Shown here: positions 42,335 to 52,239 of the stretch, one piece after another | Position numbering within the stretch: position 1 is the stretch's first letter | How the letters are laid out: each line of letters opens with the position of its first letter | Source of the DNA: Eonycteris spelaea | Lineage: Eukaryota > Chordata > Mammalia > Chiroptera > Pteropodidae | NCBI GenBank assembly: GCA_003508835.1 | Contig: PUFA01000006.1 | Location: 7,564,001 to 7,628,000 of the forward strand | Length of the DNA stretch: 64,000 nt | Direction: 5' to 3' | The notes under the pieces: generated by a model | What the model saw: only the letters and a program-made list of their open reading frames with translations | Database searches by the model: none | What the model was told of the DNA's origin: nothing | Position numbers and translations under genes: made by a program

Positions 42335-42520
42335 GCTAAGTGCCCTGCAGCGCTAATATTTTATGATTAAAAACCATTAAGGTTTAGACCGTGAAAATCC
42401 AAGGGACACAAAATCAATGGCCCAATATTGCTTCCCCTGGTAAGTTGTGTAAATATTGTGTCTTTTATTGTTTGGCCGATGGCAAGAGCAGAGATACAGG
42501 TACAGATTATACTAATGAAT
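42335..42520. promoter_or_regulatory. Candidate conserved noncoding element (FOX/SOX-type motifs)
   Basis: GCTAATATTTTATGATTAAA, AACCATTAAGGTTTAGACCG, a FOX-type word TGTAAATA at 42448-42455 and CTTTTATTGTTTGG lie in repeat-free sequence. AT-rich with retained CpGs. Regulatory role is inferred. Confidence 0.4.
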
Positions 42521-43279
42521 CCCCTCCCGTCCCAGCCCCCAATCTGGTAGAATTAGCATCCTGGCTCGGAGAAGCCTGGAGAGCTGGCCAAAGGGAGATC
42601 CCCGGCTGGTCCACTACAGAAGGTCGTTCCCTTCCTTCCTTCCCCTCCCGTAGACGCTGCACCCCACACAGTCCAGTCCCATCCTCCAGAGGCAGTGCCC
42701 CTGCCGCCCGCACACTCCTCCGCTCCCCCATGCAGTAGCTCCCACACTAAGGGCACATTTACACACAGGCACACACATCACATGGTGACATGCTCTCCTG
42801 ACAGCCCGTCCATCACTGTGCTCTGCCATCTGCTTGAATTTGCATATTTAATCAGAATCTGTCTTTTCTCCTCTAGGGGTTCAGATTAAGGTAAAGAAGA
42901 AGATTCCAGGGGTTGTCCCTGTCTGTGAGAAGGGGGTGATGAGAGGGTGTCTCTCCTGTCCGGGCTGGGGTGACTGTGGAATGCCTAGGGTTCCTCCCGC
43001 TTCTCTGGGGATGGGGCAGTGCCAGGCACTCCCCCTGGCTCTTGAAGGGGTTGGAAATGGCACTGAGGTCCCTCTGGTAAACAGTCTTCAGTGCTTCCTG
43101 CCCACCACCTTGTCCCCCTCCGCAAAGAGTAGGGTATGACCCTACTTCCCACATGGGCGAGGGAAGTTAGAGCAGAAAAGGGAGAGCCTCTAGCAATGCC
43201 GGAGAAGCTGCCTGGGGGAACCAGGATCCCTCTCTCTCCCTGAGAAGGATTCCAGAAAAGAGAACCACTAAACGGATAT
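42521..43279. other. Unique sequence, nothing recognised
   Basis: No repeat or gene is assigned. A short AT-rich patch is seen at about 42830-42865 (GAATTTGCATATTTAATC). Confidence 0.35.
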
Positions 43280-43606
43280 AAGGAGAGAAGAGCCGGCCAA
43301 TGGGGGTTGGGGAGGATATGGGGGAAAGACGCCAAATAGATGCAGAGAGGAGCAGCGGGATGGACCCGGGAGAAGAGCCGGGCTGATTTGGGGGAAGAAC
43401 AGCTGAGCAGATGGAGCTGGACGCCTGCCAGTGAGCGCAGAACCACTGGTCTCATAAGGCAGAACAGCTGGTGACCGGGGAACATCTGGACTGACGTAGG
43501 GGAACAGGGGGGTGTGAGAGGACAACTAAGCTGGTGTTAGAAGCAGTGGGGCTGATATGGGAAGGTCACCTTGACTCATGCTGCGACAGATAGCCTGACA
43601 CGGGGA
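43280..43606. repeat. Diffuse, decayed part of a G-rich tandem array
   Basis: Words related to the next array recur irregularly. Examples are GAAGAGCCGGGCTGATTTGG, GGAAGAACAGCTGAGCAGAT, AGAACAGCTGGTGACCGGGG and GGGGCTGATATGGGAAGG. The pattern suggests older diverged copies of a CAGCTGG..GGCTG..GGGG unit. Confidence 0.5.
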
Positions 43607-43745
43607 GACAGCTGGGCTGGGGTGGGGGGACAGCTGGGCTAGGGTGGGGGGACAGCTGGGCTGGGGTTGGGGGACAGCTGGGCTGAGGTGGGGAGACAGT
43701 TGGGCTGGGGTGGGGGACAGCTGGGCTGGGGTGGGGAGGAGGAGG
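43607..43745. repeat. 22-bp G-rich minisatellite, six copies
   Basis: The unit CAGCTGGGCTGGGGTGGGGG plus GA is repeated six times with one to three changes per copy and a 20-22 bp period. It is G-quadruplex-prone on the plus strand. The Pro-rich minus-strand frames through it are artefacts, since the 22-bp unit changes frame with each copy. Confidence 0.95.
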
Positions 43746-44204
43746 CCTTGGCTGATGGGGAAAGAGCAGAGCCACAGGGCAGTGTCAGTGAGGCCCCAGG
43801 TCCTAGAGACCCTGGATGTAAACCACACCCTCTCTCCAGAAATGCCTTGGAAAGGCCTAGTCAGTGTCATTCTGATGCCTCCACAGAGGGGAGGGTCACC
43901 GGGGGAACAACCCCCCCCATGCCCTCCTCCCACAAAGCCACAGCTCCAGGAAGTGGGGCTGGAGGGCAAGAAGCGGGGGGCATTTGGCATGCCTACCACC
44001 CCTCCCTGCCAGACTCACCCAGGAGCTGGGAAAGACTCTGATTCCAGGGTACCATGGTGTCAAAATGGAGCAGGTCTTTGACGGGAGCCCATACAGTGAG
44101 AAAAGAGCTATGAGACCAGTCCCGGGCTGCAGTGTGGTCAGTGGAAGAGCCGGGTCTCGTGCCGGCCTCAGACCAGCCCCCTCCAGCAGCCTTCCATCCC
44201 CTCC
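43746..44204. other. Unique GC-rich sequence, nothing recognised
   Basis: No repeat family or gene is named. Confidence 0.35.
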
Positions 44205-44582
44205 TGGTCAGCTCAGGCTGCCCTCATAGCATACCGCACGGGGCGGGGGCCGGCCTGAACAACAGACAGTTATTTTCTCACAGGTCTGGATGCTGGAAGT
44301 GCAAGATCAGGATATCCGCATGGCTGGATTCCAGCAAAGACCCTCTTCCTGGCTGGTAGGCCGCCACCATTCCCCTGCACGCTCACGTGACCTAGTCTGC
44401 ATGCCAGCAGGGACCTGGGTGGCAGAGCAAGCTCTCTGTTGTCTCTTCTTATGAGGGCACTCACTATCACATGAGGGGGGCCCACAATCATGACCTCATC
44501 TAAACCTAATTACTCCCAAAGGTGCCATCTCCAAATACTATCACATATGAATATGAGGGACACAATTCCATCCATAGCAATC
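44205..44582 (-). mobile_element. MaLR LTR, MST/MLT1-like (antisense)
   Basis: AGCTCAGGCTGCCCTCATAG, AGTTATTTTCTCACAGGTCT, CTTATGAGGGCACTCACTAT and CATGACCTCATCTAAACCTA lead to ATTACTCCCAAAGGTGCCAT and CACAATTCCATCCATAGCA. This is reversed MaLR order, nearly full length. Confidence 0.88.
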
Positions 44583-44754
44583 TCCAGGCTCTGGGACTCT
44601 CTCCCAGAAGAAGTGCTAAGCCCGTCTCCTGACCAGACCTCACCACTGGTATATAACCACAGGCGCACACCCACGGGCATGCAACTGTGGACATGTAACC
44701 ACAGGTATATAGGAGTTGCCCTTGGCAAAGATCTCAAAAACTCAGCAGCTGAAG

Positions 44755-44905
44755 GGACAGGGGACCCCGTATGTCCCACCCCATGTGCTGGGCACTTTAC
44801 ATGCCACATTTTATTTAACCTTCTCGGTAATCAAGTGATCTTGTGAGTTCCATTTTTCAGGCAGGGAAACTGAGGATTAAACTAAGCGACCTGTCCACAG
44901 GGATG
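44755..44905 (-). mobile_element. MIR SINE fragment (antisense)
   Basis: ATGTGCTGGGCACTTTACAT, TTTTATTTAACCTTCTCGGT, CATTTTTCAGGCAGGGAAAC and TGAGGATTAAACTAAGCGAC follow reversed MIR. Confidence 0.8.
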
Positions 44906-45464
44906 GGTCAGACAAAAGCAGCCAGGGCCTAAACAAAGGTTGAATATGGTCAGTCCAGTTCCAGGCTCTTCGTCACTAGGCTGCAGCCCAAAGCACTTTT
45001 CCAGAACTTGTCTCAAGGAGCAAGTCCTCCAGGCCCAGGTCATTGTTGTCTTGCTTCCTGACTCACTTTCCCCTGTTCCCTGTTTGAGAAAACCAGTTCC
45101 CCAGCTGCTACACACTGCTTGGCAGGGTTCCTGCCCCACACCCTGGCCCGGGGGCGTCCCAGCTGCAAGAAGCCCAAAGGACAGAGAGCCGCCCTGCTCA
45201 GACATGACCCCACAGAAGCACCCCTGACACTGATCCTTGGGACTCCTCTCCAGGGCCTTTTCCAGGTGAACTACCCCTCATCTCGGAAGCAGGCCACCTT
45301 GAAGTCTTTGGACTGTGCCCTCCCTGCACCCAGCCTCCCAGGAAGTAGGTGGATTCCCCCCAGGCGAGTCATTCCCCAGGGGCCGTGCTGATACTATGGG
45401 TCTGGATCTGTGACAATGGTGGCACATGGGTTTTTTTGATATAAGGAACCAGTTTACCTTGAGG
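44906..45464. other. Unique sequence, nothing recognised
   Basis: Mixed GC-rich sequence with no nameable repeat or gene. Confidence 0.35.
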
Positions 45465-45705
45465 TTACAAATACTAGGGAGCCTATTGGCCCGGGTTCAA
45501 ATCTCAGTTCTACCACTCCAGAGCTCTGTGACCTTGGGCAAGTCACTTAGCCTCTCTGTGTCCAGGTCCTTCATCTACAAACTAAGGCTAATAATAGTAC
45601 CTACCTTCAAAGGTTGTGAAGATTTTAAAAGCATATACATATAAAGCGCCCAGAACCGTGAGGTGCGCATAGTAAGTGCTATACACAAGTTAGCCGTCAT
45701 TACGC
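45465..45705 (+). mobile_element. MIR SINE (sense, near full length)
   Basis: CGGGTTCAAATCTCAGTTCT, ACCACTCCAGAGCTCTGTGA, CCTTGGGCAAGTCACTTAGC and ACTAAGGCTAATAATAGTAC lead to GGTTGTGAAGATTTTAAAAG and GCGCATAGTAAGTGCTATAC. It is among the least diverged MIRs here. Confidence 0.95.
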
Positions 45706-45724
45706 CATGCCATGTGGTCTGCTT

Positions 45725-45840
45725 GTGTGTTCATCTCCCTCCCTACAGGCAAAGCTCCTCGAGGCTAGGAGCCAAGTCACGCACTTCTGCCCAGCCAGCA
45801 CCTGCCTAGGACATAGCAGCAAAGATGTTCCATAATGTCC
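45725..45840 (+). mobile_element. Possible LINE-2 3' fragment (sense)
   Basis: AAGCTCCTCGAGGCTAGGAG and CCAGCACCTGCCTAGGACAT resemble the L2 terminal region. Weak. Confidence 0.4.
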
Positions 45841-45880
45841 GGGGCCCGGAACCAAGGAAACTGCCAGAGGCGGCTCATGA

Positions 45881-46690
45881 GTGCGCGCGCGTGCGTGTGT
45901 GTGTGCGTGTGTGTGTGTGTGTGATGGGTATAGATGTGTATGTGTTCGAGCATGTGCATCGTTAACGTTTGCATTAGTGCTAGACGGCAAATACACACAC
46001 TGCGTTTGCGTCTGTCAGCATTAGGCTCTCAGTGCGGCACACAGGTGTCACTTGGATGTGGATACTGGTAGGTACTGGGTGTGTCTACAGAACGTGGGTC
46101 AGTGGGTGTGTGTTTATGGGTATCAGCGTCGTGCGTGTGTCAGCACTATCAGCAAGACTGTGTCAGCATTGAGTATATGCAGGCATATAAGTCGGGATTG
46201 TGAGTCTCTGTGTGGCAGCATTCGGGGTGTATGTGTCTCTGTAATGGGCATGTGTGTTTTAGCGTTGAGTATCTGTGTAGATGTGTGTCAGTGGTGGGTT
46301 CATGTGTGTCGGTGTACTTGCACGTATCTGCAGTAGGTACGCATGTGTGTCAGCATGCTGTGTATGTGCGTGTCGGTGTTGTATATATATAAACATATGT
46401 GTGCATGTCAATGATGGGTTGGCGCACGTGTGCATGTGTGTACGTCAGTGAGCTCATGGCAGTGTGTGTATGTGTTTCAGTGTGGGGTGCATGCGTAGAT
46501 GTGCGTCAGCTTTGCGTGCATATGCATGTCAGCATTGAGGGTGTATATGTCAGTGCTGTGTGTGCAGGTGTCAATATTGGGACTATGTGTGTTAGCGCTG
46601 TGTGTAAATGTGTCGATGTCGGGCATACGTGTGTGTCGGCACGGGACGTGCCTATGTTGGTGCTGAGAGTGTGCATCGGTGGGTCAGCCC
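45881..46690. repeat. TG-rich quasi-periodic tract, about 810 bp
   Basis: It opens with an alternating CG/TG run (GCGCGCGCGTGCGTGTGTGT, about 45882-45922). It then continues as loosely repeated phrases such as TGTGTGTCAGCATTGAG, GTGTGTCAGTGGTGGGTTCA and GTGTCAGCATGCTGTGTATG. A TGTGTCAG-type word recurs every 25-35 bp or multiples of that, suggesting a decayed minisatellite rather than simple (TG)n. Confidence 0.75.
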
Positions 46691-46879
46691 TGAACTCATA
46701 TGCGTACTAGTGTATGTGCATGCATCCCTGCTCCCTTGGCCCCCACCCCACGTCCACGCTGAGGGAGGAGGTCAGGGGGAGCTCCCTCCCCAGTACCCCT
46801 GGGGCCCGGCTTGCCAGCCCTGGCACCTGCGTCGGCCCAGCCCTGCCCCCGCCCCAGCCTCTCCCCTGACTGACACTCG

Positions 46880-47015
46880 AGTTAATAAGTCTTGCTTTTC
46901 TCCTATTCTACTCAGGCCTGTGATGGAAAATCCTCGGGCTGGAAGTGAGCCCCGAATCGATAGTCCATTCCATTTAACAGGGTGGCTGTCACCATAACGA
47001 GATAAAAGTGGATTA
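46880..47015. promoter_or_regulatory. Candidate conserved element (TEAD/GATA-type motifs)
   Basis: The block includes GAATCGATAGTCCATTCC (TEAD core CATTCC at 46966-46971), CATTTAACAGGGTGGCTGTC and ACGAGATAAAAGTGGATTAG. CpGs are retained and it is unique. Function is inferred. Confidence 0.4.
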
Positions 47016-47639
47016 GCTTCTGTGCTGCTGCGTCCACAGGGAGCCCATCTTCTCTGCACAGCTGGCCAGGCTTGGAGCAGCAGTGCGGGAACAGGACCTG
47101 GCTCCGGGGGCTCCAGCCAAGGCCTGGGGTGGGTGGAGTGGGGGGTCAGAGATGGCTCGAGACTGGGATCCAGATGGGGTTCAGAATCAGGCTCGAGCGG
47201 AGTCCAGGTAGGATCAGGGTGGGCTCAGGATGGAGATGGGGACAGAAGGAGGAGAGTGCAAGGTGAGAGCCAGCCGTGGGCCGTGTGTCCAGGCTGCATA
47301 TCCTGCGAACCCCCTAAAAACCCAAACTCTCCCAGAATTTGCACGTGGCTGAAAAAGATGCCCAGGGGCCACATCCAGTGTGTGAAGTCACTGCAAGGAA
47401 AGGCCCTCCGACCCCCGAAGGACTGAAGGATAGAAAAGCCTCCCGTTGCAGCAAGAAGAATGCAGGTCGGACACCAGGAAGAACTTCCCAATCATGAGGA
47501 GGATGAGCACTTTCACAAGCAGAACACAAACGTTTGCCTTTTCAGGATTTGTGCTAGTTTTTGCTGATTTTTTCATACTAGGTGTCAGGCACAAACTAAA
47601 ATAGAGATTGATGCAATTAAGCCCTACTCAATTTTTTTT
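47016..47639. other. Unique sequence, nothing recognised
   Basis: G-rich to about 47270 with GGGGTGGGTGGAGTGGGGGG-type runs, then mixed. No gene or repeat is named. Confidence 0.35.
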
Positions 47640-48085
47640 TTCCTGCAGTACACACTGCCAATATAGTTTCTGTTAGTCTGCTTCTTACCTTTGAGATCCT
47701 TTATTTCTATTTTGTCTGTTCTCAGTCTTGTCAGCACTTTCTTCCTTCGTTTCCTCGGGAAGGCCCACCTCATCCTGAGTAATCACCTTCATTTCTTCTA
47801 TCCTTTTGTGTTTCACGCTTTATAGCCACATTTTTATCCATCTGGAATTTGCATGAAGTAGGTATCTTTATTTTTCCCAAACGGTTAACTAATTATCCAT
47901 CTCCATTTCATGACGAAACTATCCTTTCTACACTAATTTGAAATGTCATTTTTATTGTTTATTAGGTCCTATTTTGGACATCTCCATTAATTTGTTCATT
48001 CTTGTGCTAACCAATTCGAGTTTTATTTAGGAAAGGTTTGTGATATATTTTGATATCTGGGAATGTTTCTCTTTAATGTTGACGG
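47640..48085 (-). mobile_element. Old LINE-1 (L1M) 3'-region fragment (antisense)
   Basis: TTTTTATCCATCTGGAATTT, TTTTTCCCAAACGGTTAACT, ACACTAATTTGAAATGTCAT, TTCATTCTTGTGCTAACCAA and TTTGATATCTGGGAATG follow the reverse complement of a mammalian L1 3' UTR. It lacks coding sequence. Confidence 0.75.
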
Positions 48086-48309
48086 CCCTATACCTGTGTT
48101 ATTTAATAGCTATAAAATGCAAAACTTACCTAATGAAAGTACCAGGAAAGCCTGTTCTTTGAAGCCTGGGGCACCTGCTTTTGAAACGTTAAGTAGCAGT
48201 CCCCAGATACTGTATATACGCAGGTTTTCTGGATCCAGGCCCACAGTCATCAGGAAACCAGCCCCTCACAGGGAGTGAAAGAACCAGGGGAGCATACCCG
48301 AGGTTCACC

Positions 48310-48650
48310 CTTGCGTGTGCAGGATGGACAGGCCACAGTCCTGTCTCGGTTTGGGTTCCCCTAGAAGCAAGGTCTGAGACAAGGATCTGAGTACAGGCAG
48401 TTTCTTAGGGAAACATGGCAGGAAACCCCAGCGGGGGAGTGGGGAGTGAGGCAGGAAGGGGAGGAAGCTGAGAGGTACATATTTCTCAAGCCAGTGACTA
48501 CAATGGGAAGAAGGAGCTTCATTCCATTGGGGACCTCAGGGACCGTGTAGATGGTAGGCCTCAGGTATCCTGCCCACAGGAAAGGAGCTGGGATTTATAC
48601 ACCAACTTCCTTCAGCAATTAGAGAGAGACCCTGAGAAGCGGAAAGGGCC
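48310..48650. mobile_element. Unclassified interspersed-repeat-like sequence
   Basis: GGGTTCCCCTAGAAGCAAGG, TCTGAGACAAGGATCTGAGT and ACAGGCAGTTTCTTAGGGAA recall a dispersed element with a tgagacaaggatttg core. The family is not certain. Confidence 0.4.
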
Positions 48651-48939
48651 ATCACTTCTCTAGCAAGCCCAGCCTGCCGGGTGGAGGGAGCAGGCTGCAG
48701 ACCCAGGAAAATGATGCTGGCTTTAGAAGTCGGTAGGGCACGCATTGCATGGGAAGGGGGTCTGGGCAGGGCTCTCGGATGTGCTGGCCCAGTAAGAGAG
48801 GACTAGACCCAGATGCGGGCAAAGGTAATGGGGATGAGGGTGCGGGGAGAGTCAAGAGGCTCTTAGGAAACAGAATGGACAGAGCTTGGGGGCCAGAGAC
48901 TGTGTGGGTGTGAGAGGAAGCGGAGACTAGGGCGGCCCT
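48651..48939. other. Unique sequence, nothing recognised
   Basis: No assignable feature. Confidence 0.35.
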
Positions 48940-49195
48940 CAGATTTCTGGCCTGGGAGACAGGATAGATGATGGGGCGAGGTGGCTCAAAGGTAACTCCA
49001 TCAGGAGAAAGAGCCAGGATGGGGTCTTCGGAGCATCAGAGAGGAGATGTCTAAGAGGCAGATGGGTGTGTGGGTCTGGGCAGAGTTGAGAGGTTAGTGG
49101 AGAATTGGGAGACACCGCTGAAGCCCCTAAAGCCAGGGTGTGGATGAGGTAGGTGCATGGTGAGGAAGAATCCAGGTTAGGACCAGAGATGGGGT
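48940..49195 (-). mobile_element. LINE-2 internal 3' fragment (antisense)
   Basis: CAGAGAGGAGATGTCTAAGA, GGCAGATGGGTGTGTGGGTC, TGGGCAGAGTTGAGAGG and ACCAGAGATGGGG match the reversed L2 region just upstream of its 3' UTR (the end of the RT-domain reading frame). No frame survives. Confidence 0.55.
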
Positions 49196-49339
49196 GTATA
49201 GGGCCTCCGGAACCTCACAATGGGCAGGATCCATGGTGAGTGAAGCTTGGCATGCGCTTGTCTCTGCCTGATTCCCAGTGACAGGAAGGTCCCTCCCACC
49301 CTCCTGGGTAGGGTGGAGGGATGGGGAGGGATTGGGATG

Positions 49340-49655
49340 ATGTAGATTCCAAAGGAGTCGACAGCTGTCGAATACTATAAAACCTCATATGTTAATAATT
49401 CTTACAATTTTGCCAAAGACTTAATGGCTGGCCTGTCAAGAGCGGTGACAGAAGCTATTATGGAAACAAGATGGGAATATTTTGGAGGCAGCATCAATAG
49501 CAAGGCCCCATACTGGGCCTCTAAGCATCAGGAGGAGGACAGCCCAGCCTTCTGCTCATCCAGAGAGGATCTGGGTCATTGCGAATTCAAGCCATTGACT
49601 GGGGATTGATCACCTATGAAGACATTTTAATTAACCCGTCAGATCCTGGAGCTGC
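49340..49655. promoter_or_regulatory. Strong candidate conserved noncoding element
   Basis: About 310 bp of unique sequence opens with the 14-bp palindrome TCGACAGCTGTCGA (49358-49371). It continues through CATATGTTAATAATTCTTAC, GAAGCTATTATGGAAACAAG, GGGAATATTTTGGAGG and CATTGCGAATTCAAGCCATT, and ends in TTAATTAA (49627-49634). An open plus-strand frame of 61 codons (49424-49609) has no recognised homology. The composition and motif density fit an enhancer better than an exon. Confidence 0.45.
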
Positions 49656-50234
49656 CCCATCCTTCCTGTCCCCACCCCCTCCCTGGTCTGCAGCCACCTC
49701 TACCCCAACACACAAACAGAAGCAATGAGCCAACCGCACAATCCAGCGAGAGGAGCCCCAGGGGGTTTCAGTTAAGAAGGGCAGAAGAGAGAGTTTAGGG
49801 CGTCACTGTGGCCGGATCTGGCTGATCTAGGTGCTCTCTAAAGAGTCCAAGACTGCCCCTGGCCTCAGGTCCCTGGACTAGACCCAGTTCAGTAGCTGAT
49901 TCACTAAAGGAGCTTGGACTCACTTGGTTTTGCAACACCTCCATTTCTCGTATTTAAAATGGGAACGACAGCAGGAAGAATAAAAAAAAAAACAAGTACG
50001 AAACTGCTTTTCGAGCGTCAATATCTCAGAATCACATTCCAAAACACTCTGAAGCACCTTTGGCTTAATCTTAACTCTCCACTCAGCTCTAGGAGATGGC
50101 ATCGTGATCATCGTTTGTTACAGATGGGACCATGCAGCAAGGAGCAAGGCTGAAGTGGGCACGATTCTAATTTGCAGAGCCAGGACTGGAGCCCCCAGTC
50201 TTCTCTAGCACCAGAATCTGCCTGAATCTAAGGG
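49656..50234. other. Unique sequence, nothing certain
   Basis: No repeat or gene is named. An A-rich run lies at about 49981-49992. Confidence 0.35.
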
Positions 50235-50640
50235 ATTCTTTAGACTAATAATCATGGCAGCTCCCACTATGAGAGCTTACCTTGTGCCAAGAAGTGTGCT
50301 AAACCAGGGCCTCTCAAATTTGACTACGCAAGGAACACTGGGCAGCGGGAGGCGGGGCCGGGGGGGGGGGGGCTGAGTTCTGCCTTTCTAATAAGCACCG
50401 AGGAGGCAGCGATGCTTTCATACTTTGCGTCTCAAGGTACTAAATGCTTTTTCTCATTTAATTGGCACAACACCCCTATGAAATAGGTACTGTTCTACCA
50501 TCCGTGTTTGACAGAGGAAGCTGAGGCCTAGGAGATAGAATAACTGGTCACAGAGCTAAGCAAAAGAAGCAGCATTCGAACCCAGCTCACTCAGTTTCCT
50601 GAGGCTGCCCATACAGCCGCTGAGCTCTACCACCTCCCCA
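50235..50640 (-). mobile_element. MIR SINE (antisense), split by a MER5 insertion
   Basis: The left part is 50235-50303: CTCCCACTATGAGAGCTTAC, CTTGTGCCAAGAAGTGTGCT. The right part is 50437-50640: TTTCTCATTTAATTGGCACA, GAAATAGGTACTGTTCTACC, GAAGCTGAGGCCTAGGAGAT, GCATTCGAACCCAGCTC. Joined across the insertion they give a continuous reversed MIR. Confidence 0.85.
50304..50436 (+). mobile_element. MER5-type hAT transposon inside the MIR, with 8-bp target duplication
   Basis: Flanking words GTGCTAAA (50296-50303) and GTACTAAA (50437-50444) match at 7 of 8 bases, as expected for an hAT target-site duplication. The body has CAGGGCCTCTCAAATTTG, GAGTTCTGCCTTTCTAATAA and GATGCTTTCATACTTTG, like MER5A, with a G13 run at 50360-50372. 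Confidence 0.75.
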
Positions 50641-52239
50641 GCGTTTGCCTGAAAAATCCACGACCGGGGATCATATGAGCCGTACCGGCGGTGAGGCTCT
50701 GAGGATGAGCAGGACAGCTCTGCAGATGCAACAGTGGGAGGAGTTCGGAAAGAGTTGGGATCTTCGGAGACAAACCTCAGCCTCAGCGTGAGAGGAAGCC
50801 ACCGTGCGGAAAGCCGGTGTTGCGTATCCAGAAGGAGAGATGCCGGTTCTGGAAACTTCTCCTGATTCAATGGCAGAGCTCTGAGAGCTGGGCTTTGTTT
50901 GCTTTGAAAAAGAAATTTTTACCTGGTCTGGGAAGAGGCTCTGGAGCCAGGATGAGAAGGAGTCCCCAACCTCAGGGACCAGGAGCTGGGCGGACTTGCA
51001 AGTGCAACAAGAGGAAAAAACACAAATGCGCGAAGGCTCACACTGCCTCCTCCTGCCCACCTGCCTAGCAGGGGCCTGCCTGGTTCCTGGGTGTCTGTGC
51101 TGACAGTGACAGGGAGAACCGAGAGGCCTCAGGAGCTGGCTGGCCAAAGTCATTGTCAGAGAGAAAGCGGTAGGCCCGAAAGGGGGAGGACGGAGGGGAA
51201 GACAGGAACGAGGGTCATGCACTCAAATGCTGACAAGGCCAGGGAGGTGTCAGAAGGAAGTGAGGTAGGCCAAGCGGGTAGCTGGAAAGCACATGGCCCC
51301 ATCAGGGCTCAGTATTGCCAGACCTGATTTTTCAAATGAAGCTGGAAATGCAGATTTGTATGTGCATTTATGTCCCTCTTTTAGTGTTACCCACTATTGC
51401 AAAAAAAATATGTATGTAATCTTGTACAGAGTCTATGAGCAAGGTATGCCCTTGGGTCACTATTTTGCAACCAGTAGACCAGAGCTAGTGCAAGCTGGGT
51501 TTGGGGAAGAGTTTGGGGAAGTCCTGAGAGAGGTTCAAGGGACAGTAGCCATATCTGTTAGATAGACAGATGATTATGATGATGATGATAATGACAACGA
51601 CAATGGAGAGAGAGAGAGAGAACAAGCAGAAACTAGAATTTTAAGATACAATGCTATTATTATGAACAGAATATTCCTTAGTCCTCAAAAGACGTTAGTA
51701 AATATTCAAGTGGTTTTTCCATTTTTGGGCTCCTAGACAGTTGTGTCTTTGACTGTGACAACAGGCAGAGAATGATCCGTGCACTGTTTGGTTTTATGCA
51801 GGTCCCACAAGGAAGGAAGGCTGAACCCACAGGAGACTGAGGCCCAGGGGAACCGCCAGCCAGGGCCGAGGGCAGGACCAGAAAGTGGTTGCCCAATGTA
51901 TTGAGCAGACATCCTGGGCTGAGCAGGTAAGACCATGTCCTGCCCATCCCACTTGGAGTGGAGAGTTTCCCAGGGTACCAACAAGTACATCTTATAGCCT
52001 GAGCCACCTAAAATCCACAGGCACAGGGGGGAAAGAGGTCTTTGGTAGGTAAGACAAGTGGCCACTAGAAATACCACAGGGCAACTGCCCCCAGGTGGCA
52101 CAGGGAGATTCTTATTCTTAGGTTCAGGTCTAAGGCAAAAGGTTTGGGCAGATAGACAGGTAAGGTACAGGTGGGAAACCAGCCTTATGGACAGGCATGA
52201 AGGGGGAGAAGGAAGAAAGGGAAGAAGGAGTTGCTTGCA
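50641..52239. other. Unique sequence with a short (GAT)n/(GA)n patch
   Basis: No gene or repeat family is named. At about 51571-51621 GATTATGATGATGATGATAA passes into GAGAGAGAGAGAGAGA. A minus-strand frame of 183 codons (50671-51222) has no recognisable domain and overlaps open frames on the other strand. Confidence 0.35.

Noticed and set aside
43526..43999. Proline-rich repeat protein (PAQLSP-type repeats, minus strand)
   Set aside because: It arises from a 22-bp minisatellite whose period is not a multiple of three; low-complexity artefact.
46052..46997. Cys/Val/Met-rich frames
   Set aside because: Direct translation of TG-rich quasi-repeat sequence.
50671..51222. 183-codon minus-strand frame
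   Set aside because: No recognisable domain, no Kozak or splice context that I can support, and overlapping frames are open.
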